DNA of 64,000 nt, from contig CAJNDS010002182.1 of the NCBI GenBank assembly GCA_905221605.1, forward strand, positions 158,501-222,500. The letters run 5' to 3'. The position numbers and the translations under genes were made by a program. A model generated the notes under the pieces. That model made no database searches. It was not told the origin of the DNA and was given only the letters and a program-made list of their open reading frames with translations. Below are positions 59,800 to 64,000 of this stretch, piece by piece. Origin of the DNA: Symbiodinium natans. Taxonomy: Eukaryota; Sar; Dinophyceae; Suessiales; Symbiodiniaceae. Position 1 is the stretch's first letter. Each line of letters begins with the position of its first letter.

Positions 59800-60038
59800 C
59801 AAATTCAAAGGCCTTTTATAATCCAAGGCTCATGGCTGATGAGTTCTATTCTTGGCCTAAGAGAACATGCAGGGTCTGCCGTACCGCTAGTGGGACGGAA
59901 GTTGGGGCGGAGATTCAGCTTCCTGAGTACCTCTTCCAACTCAGGCAAAAGGCTGCTGTGATAGAGAGGTGGGTGGGCTTGGGCCTTCTGGCGATCGAAG
60001 TTTCAAGCTGTGCTGATGAGTTCGGCTCCTCACATTGA
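59800..60038 (+). CDS. unrecognised coding frame
   Basis: The plus frame (open from 59745) reads MADEFYSWPKRTCRVCRTAS, GTEVGAEIQLPEYLFQLRQK, AAVIERWVGLGLLAIEVSSC and ADEFGSSH, then a stop at 60036-60038. An acceptor-like AATCCAAG|G at 59827-59828 lies at the start of the good part. C-R-V-C could be half of a zinc site. Protein-like throughout; family not recognised. Confidence 0.45.
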
Positions 60039-60193
60039 CACTAAACGAATGTGCTGTTTTGCGCTTCACTTTCCAAGCTCAAACGGGATTGATGGCTTAC
60101 TCCTCTGGTTTGCTGGTCCCGAATTAATGCCGGTGAGTCCACTTTTGGTCTCCTCTTCTAGCAACCTAAGCGTCCTAACTCCTTGTCAAAAGG

Positions 60194-60269
60194 TAAACCC
60201 TAAACCCTAAACCCCAAACCCTAAACCCCAAACCCTAAACCCCAAACCCCAAACCCCAAACCCTAAACC
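60194..60269. repeat. telomere-like CCCTAAA/CCCCAAA array
   Basis: Ten alternating CCCTAAA and CCCCAAA units. The regular mixing of the two variants is also seen at 56855-56890. Confidence 0.9.
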
Positions 60270-61388
60270 ACCCCTGGAGCCACATGGAGGCAACACTTCC
60301 GCCAGCGCCCTCCGGAGCTCGGCTTGGGCGAGGCCAGGCTCCCAGAGGAGTTCCTTAGGGGGCCTGTTGTTGGCCTTCTTCGGGCCTTCTTAGGGCTTTT
60401 TTGGGCAAGAGGTATGTGATTATGCTGTGATAGAGCAACAATACGAACAATAATGAGAATAGAAATAATGGTTTATGTTAGATTAGTGATGAAAGTTAGT
60501 GAAAGTTGAGGAGTAGTAGCCTTTGTTTGACTTGATAGGGCTTATCAGGGTTTCGAGGGGCCACCCTGAATCCCAAAGCCGGCCTCAGGCCCACAAGGGC
60601 CCTACAAAGCCCATGTGAGCTGAAGGACGAGCTTCTGCTTTTCCTGGGCCGTGAGCGGACCAAGGCATCAGGGAGCCGGGGATGTTTTTTTTTGGTCTTT
60701 GTTGCAATTCGTGCCATTTCTGCATCGGTTCAATATGTCAGAAGATTCCAAACTTTCCGATGCCCGCACATCCTTAGGTCAAGGGTTCGGGTGCAGGTCT
60801 TGATGTAGGTTGAGGGTTGGAGCCTTGCAGTGAGGCAAGGGCTGAAAGCAAGAGTTTGCTGTGTGCTTTCGAGCCCACTTCGAGGCGGGTGTCCATCAAT
60901 GTGCCAAACGACGGATAAGAGTCTTTGGGAACAAGACGGCGTCCCCCTTGGAAAAGTCACCCTTAGATCCTTGCATGTAGCTCCCTGACACGTCCTAACC
61001 ACAGGAGGCCAGGCGTCCGAGTGATGGCTGGCACGGGGACTCCGCGGCGGCAAGTGCACAGCGCACCGAGGTAGGGCGGATGCACAAATCCCCGATCCAC
61101 TCAGGGTGCCACAGTCTCTTGCAATGCCAGTTTGTGCTGCTTCCTCACATGTTGTGTTGTCCCTTTTGGGGGTCCTTTCTAGAAGAGGCTCTTGGTTTTT
61201 AAACGTAGCCATCAGGGCGCCAGTTTAAAACAACTCGTCTTATGATAGCCGCTGCGTGTGTCACCGGTTCTTACGTAAAGTGAGTTCTTGCTCCCAAAGC
61301 AGGCGTTGAACCCTCAAAATGACTCAAATATTGGGATTAATTTCATCATATGAAAGGTAACCCAAACATCAAACCGGGGAACAAACAC
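60270..61388. other. no gene confidently recognised
   Basis: A 160-codon minus-strand frame with an ATG at 61212 (start MATFKNQEPLLERTPKRDNT) is open to 60730 but has no motif. An A/T-rich run lies at 60420-60500. CTTCTTCGGGCCTTCTTAGGG at 60377-60398 is a short repeat. Confidence 0.3.
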
Positions 61389-61660
61389 GGATTCAGAAAC
61401 TACCCCCGATTCAGAAACTACGGTTCAGAAACTATTTCGTCCGATTCAGAAACTACTTGGTCCGGTTCAGAAACTGCGGTTCAGCAACTATTCTCTCGGA
61501 TTCAGAAACAATTTCGAACCGATTCAGAAACTGTTTGCTCAGATTCAGGAAACTCCCGCGATTCAGAAACTACGGTTCAGAAACTATTCCGTGCCGCGCG
61601 ATTCAGGAACTATTTTCAACCGATTCAGAAACTATTCCGCGAGATTCAGAAACTATTTTT
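61389..61660. repeat. left arm array: GATTCAGAAACTA repeats
   Basis: About 14 copies of G(A/G)TTCAGAAACT at roughly 17-24 bp spacing with variable spacers (TTTCGTCC, CCGC, TTCAACC). Same motif as the array at 63299-63610 but in opposite orientation. Confidence 0.92.
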
Positions 61661-61669
61661 GCGCCGATA

Positions 61670-63295
61670 AATCACACCCCCCCTCATTTGTCCTCACACC
61701 TCGACTTTCAACTCTTCTCTCAGAGATATTTCTAAATCCCATCCCCCCCCCCCATTTGTACTCACACTTCGACATTCAACTCTACTCTCAATTATGTTAA
61801 ATCTCACCCCCCTCATTTCACCTCTCACCTCACTCATCTCTCCCCACACTTCGAGTTTCAATTCTTCTCTCCGGATTATTTTAAATCACACCCCCCTCAT
61901 TTGTCCTCACACCTCGACCTTCAACTCAAATCCCACCCCCCCCGCCTTTGTACTCACACTTCGACATTCAACTCTACTCTGAATTATGTTAAATCTCACC
62001 CCCCCTCATTTGTACTCACACTTCGACATTCAACTCTTCTCTCAGAGGTCTTGTTAAATCCCACCCCCCTCCTTTGTACTCACACTTCGGCATTCAACTC
62101 TACTGTCAATTATGTTAAATCTCACCCCCCCCCTCATTTGTACTCACACTTCGACATTCAACTCTTCTCTCAGAGGTCTTGATCAATCCCACCCCCCCGC
62201 CTTTGTACTCACACTTCGGACTCTCAATTATGTTAAATCTTGCCCCCACTCGTTTGTACTCACACCTCTCAACTATGCTAAATCTCACCCCCACTCATTT
62301 GTATTCACACCTCTACTTTCAACTCTTCTGTCAGAGATGTTTTTTTAAATCCCACCCCCCCTCACGCGTACTCACACTTCGACATTCAACTCTACTGTCA
62401 ATTATGTTAAATCTCACCCCCCTCATTTCTCCTCTCACCTCACTCATTTCTCCCCACACTTCGAGTTTCAATTCTTCTCTCCGGATTATTTCAAATCACA
62501 CACCCCTCATTTGTTCACACCCCTTCGACCTTCAACTCTTCTCTCAGAGATATCTCTAAATCCCCCCCCCCCCCCCCCCCCCATTTGTACTCACACTTCG
62601 ACATTCAACTCTACTCTCAATTATATTCAATCTCACCCCCCTCATTTCACCTCTCACCTCACTCATTTCTCCCCACACTTCGAGTTTCAATTCTTCTCTC
62701 CGGGTTATTTTAAATCACACCCCCTTCATTTGTCCTCACACCTCTCATGTGTACTCACACCTCTACTTTCAACTCTTCTGTCCGAGATGTTTTTTAAATC
62801 CCACCCCCGCTCATGTGTACTCACACTTCGACATTCAACTCTACTGTCAATTATGTTAAATCTCACCCCCCTCATTTCTCCTCTCACCTCACTCATTTCT
62901 CCCCACACTTCGAGTTTCAATTCTTTTCTGCGGATTATTTTACATCACACCCCCTTTTCATTTGTCCTCACACCTCTCATTTGTACTCACACCTCTACTT
63001 TCAACTCTTCTGTCAGAGATGTTTTTTAAATCCCACCCCCCCTCATGTGTACTCACACTTCAACATTCAACTCTACAGTCAATTATGTTAAACCTCACCC
63101 CCCTCATTTCTCCTCTCACCTCACTCATTTCTCCCCACACTTCGAGTTTCAATTCTTCTCTCCGATTATTTTAAATCACACCCCCCTCATTTGTCCTCAC
63201 ACCTCGACCTTCGTCACTTCGACATTCAACTCTACTCTCAATTATGTTAAATCTCACCCCCACTCATTTGTACTCACATAAACTGAATCCTTTTT
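61670..63295. repeat. C-rich satellite with higher-order structure
   Basis: About 1.6 kb built from 55-85 bp units. Three main types: one with CTTCGACATTCAACTCTACT then CAATTATGTTAAATC; one with CCCCACACTTCGAGTTTCAA then CCGGATTATTTTAAATC; one with CTACTTTCAACTCTTCTGTC then GATGTTTTTTAAATC. All share CACCCCCCTCATTTGT-type linkers. The order of types repeats (e.g. 62350-62560, 62585-62740, 62790-62960, 63020-63200). Ser/Leu/His-rich frames across it are artefacts. Confidence 0.95.
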
Positions 63296-63298
63296 TTT

Positions 63299-63610
63299 GG
63301 TTTCCGAATCCGCGCTTTCAGTTTTCGAATCCGTTGTTTTCGGTTTCTGAATCCGCGCTTCCAGTTTCCGAATATGTGTTTTCCAGTTTCCGAATCCGCG
63401 CTTCCAGTTTCCGAATATGTGTTTTCCAGTTTCCGAATCCGCGCCTCAAGTTTCCGAATCCTGGTTTCCGAATCCGCGCTCGGCAGTTTCCGAATCCGCG
63501 TGTTTAGTTTCCGAATTCGCGCTTGCAGTTTCCGAATCCGCGTTTTTCAGTTTCCGAATCCGCGTTTTTAGTTTCCGAATCCGCGCTTTTAGTTTCCGAA
63601 TCCGCGCGCG
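63299..63610. repeat. right arm array: AGTTTCCGAATCCGCG repeats
   Basis: About 15 copies of TTTCCGAATCCGCG at roughly 17-24 bp spacing. The reverse complement, CGCGGATTCGGAAA, is the left arm motif with one A/G change, so the two arrays flank the satellite as inverted arms. Confidence 0.92.
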
Positions 63611-63611
63611 A

Positions 63612-63729
63612 CCCAAACCGGGGCTCAGCAGGGGGATACAAGGCCACGGCGACTGCCCTGCTCGCCGTGCGGCATGCGGCAGTTCAGCGGCGTTTGGCGC
63701 TCGAGCAGCTGAGGAAACGCGGGGGTTGA
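63612..63729 (+). CDS. terminal exon-like frame, unrecognised
   Basis: After GCTCAGCAG|G the frame reads GYKATATALLAVRHAAVQRR then LALEQLRKRGG and a stop at 63727-63729. A basic amphipathic helix typical of genuine coding DNA. The same frame is artificially open through the repeat array upstream. Confidence 0.35.
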
Positions 63730-64000
63730 GTCATTTTTCTTTGGACCTCTTGGCCACATTCGGACCTTCGGAGTTTTGGGGAACTGCAAGCGCAAGTCGC
63801 CAGGGAAGCCCTGCCCTGAAGCCTGTCCTACTGCTGATTGTCCTCTACAGCTCCCAAATCATCTGCAACTCCATCGCAGGAGCGAGCAGCTGCAGCGTGC
63901 CTTGCAAGTTCCACCGGCATGTGTGTGCGCAGGGTGGAGGATGGCGGAGGTAGCGGAGAGAAATTCTTGCTATTCTGTACCTACGAGCTGGAACTATGAA
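63730..64000. other. no gene confidently recognised at the right edge
   Basis: A plus frame (LKPVLLLIVLYSSQIICNSI) could be a membrane or signal segment of a gene continuing past the window, but it lacks clear borders. Confidence 0.3.

Noticed and set aside
61350-63600. Long Ser/Leu/His-rich frames, some over 170 codons
   Set aside because: They follow the satellite and arm repeats, change frame between identical units and have no start or family signal.
61389-63610. CRISPR-like array at the arm repeats
   Set aside because: Units are degenerate, spacers are short and related to one another, and no cas-like gene is near.

Overview
The window looks like nuclear DNA of a dinoflagellate, most likely a Suessiales/Symbiodiniaceae-type genome. 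The evidence is: (1) genes are broken into short exons whose phase-consistent junctions need GT, GC and even GA donor dinucleotides, with acceptors usually read as AG|G; (2) blocks of TTTAGGG/CCCTAAA repeats are scattered through the interior; (3) one intronless gene is tandemly repeated; (4) there are very many micro- and minisatellites, and no operons, Shine-Dalgarno sites or bacterial gene packing. I saw no rRNA, tRNA, snRNA, intact spliced-leader RNA gene or CRISPR array. Most long open frames are chance or repeat-driven, so genes were called from protein motifs plus splice phase.

Layout. 0-5.6 kb: no recognisable gene; microsatellites. 5.3-6.2 kb: two coding-like blocks on the minus strand, family unknown. 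7.1-7.9 kb: 3' part of an FkbM-type SAM methyltransferase. 8.6-11.1 kb: unassigned exon-like frames around a hexanucleotide array. 15.4-15.9 kb: an exon pair that may belong to the next gene. 16.8-19.1 kb: a SET/post-SET protein methyltransferase in at least seven exons, perhaps reaching 20.1 kb. 22-28.4 kb: unassigned frames, a hairpin built on telomere-like sequence, and degenerate repeats. 28.8-38.2 kb: a segmentally duplicated cassette with three copies of a sulfotransferase gene (two intact, one dead), a second plus-strand frame (open in one copy, frameshifted in another, remnant in the third) and a minus-strand frame. 39.8-43.7 kb: a two-KH-domain RNA-binding protein reconstructed from about nine to twelve short exons; one intron holds a roughly 360 bp trinucleotide array and interrupts the second KH domain just before its GxxG loop. 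46-56.7 kb: isolated exon-like pieces of unknown genes. 56.2-60.3 kb: telomere-like blocks (one head-to-head), a GC-rich palindromic repeat, a G-rich stretch and an AT-rich stretch. 61.4-63.6 kb: a composite satellite, with a C-rich tandem repeat flanked by two arrays of one motif in opposite orientation.

How the genes relate. There is no operon and no obvious pathway. The FkbM, SET and KH genes are independent, probably constitutively transcribed and trans-spliced as is usual in dinoflagellates. Only the sulfotransferase cassette behaves as a unit: coding and flanking DNA were duplicated together and then diverged in a patchwork that suggests gene conversion or selection on the acceptor-binding part.

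Limits. Exon borders were inferred by eye from phase and family consensus. Unrecognised frames are listed only where the translation looks protein-like, with low confidence. Transcript data would change many of them.
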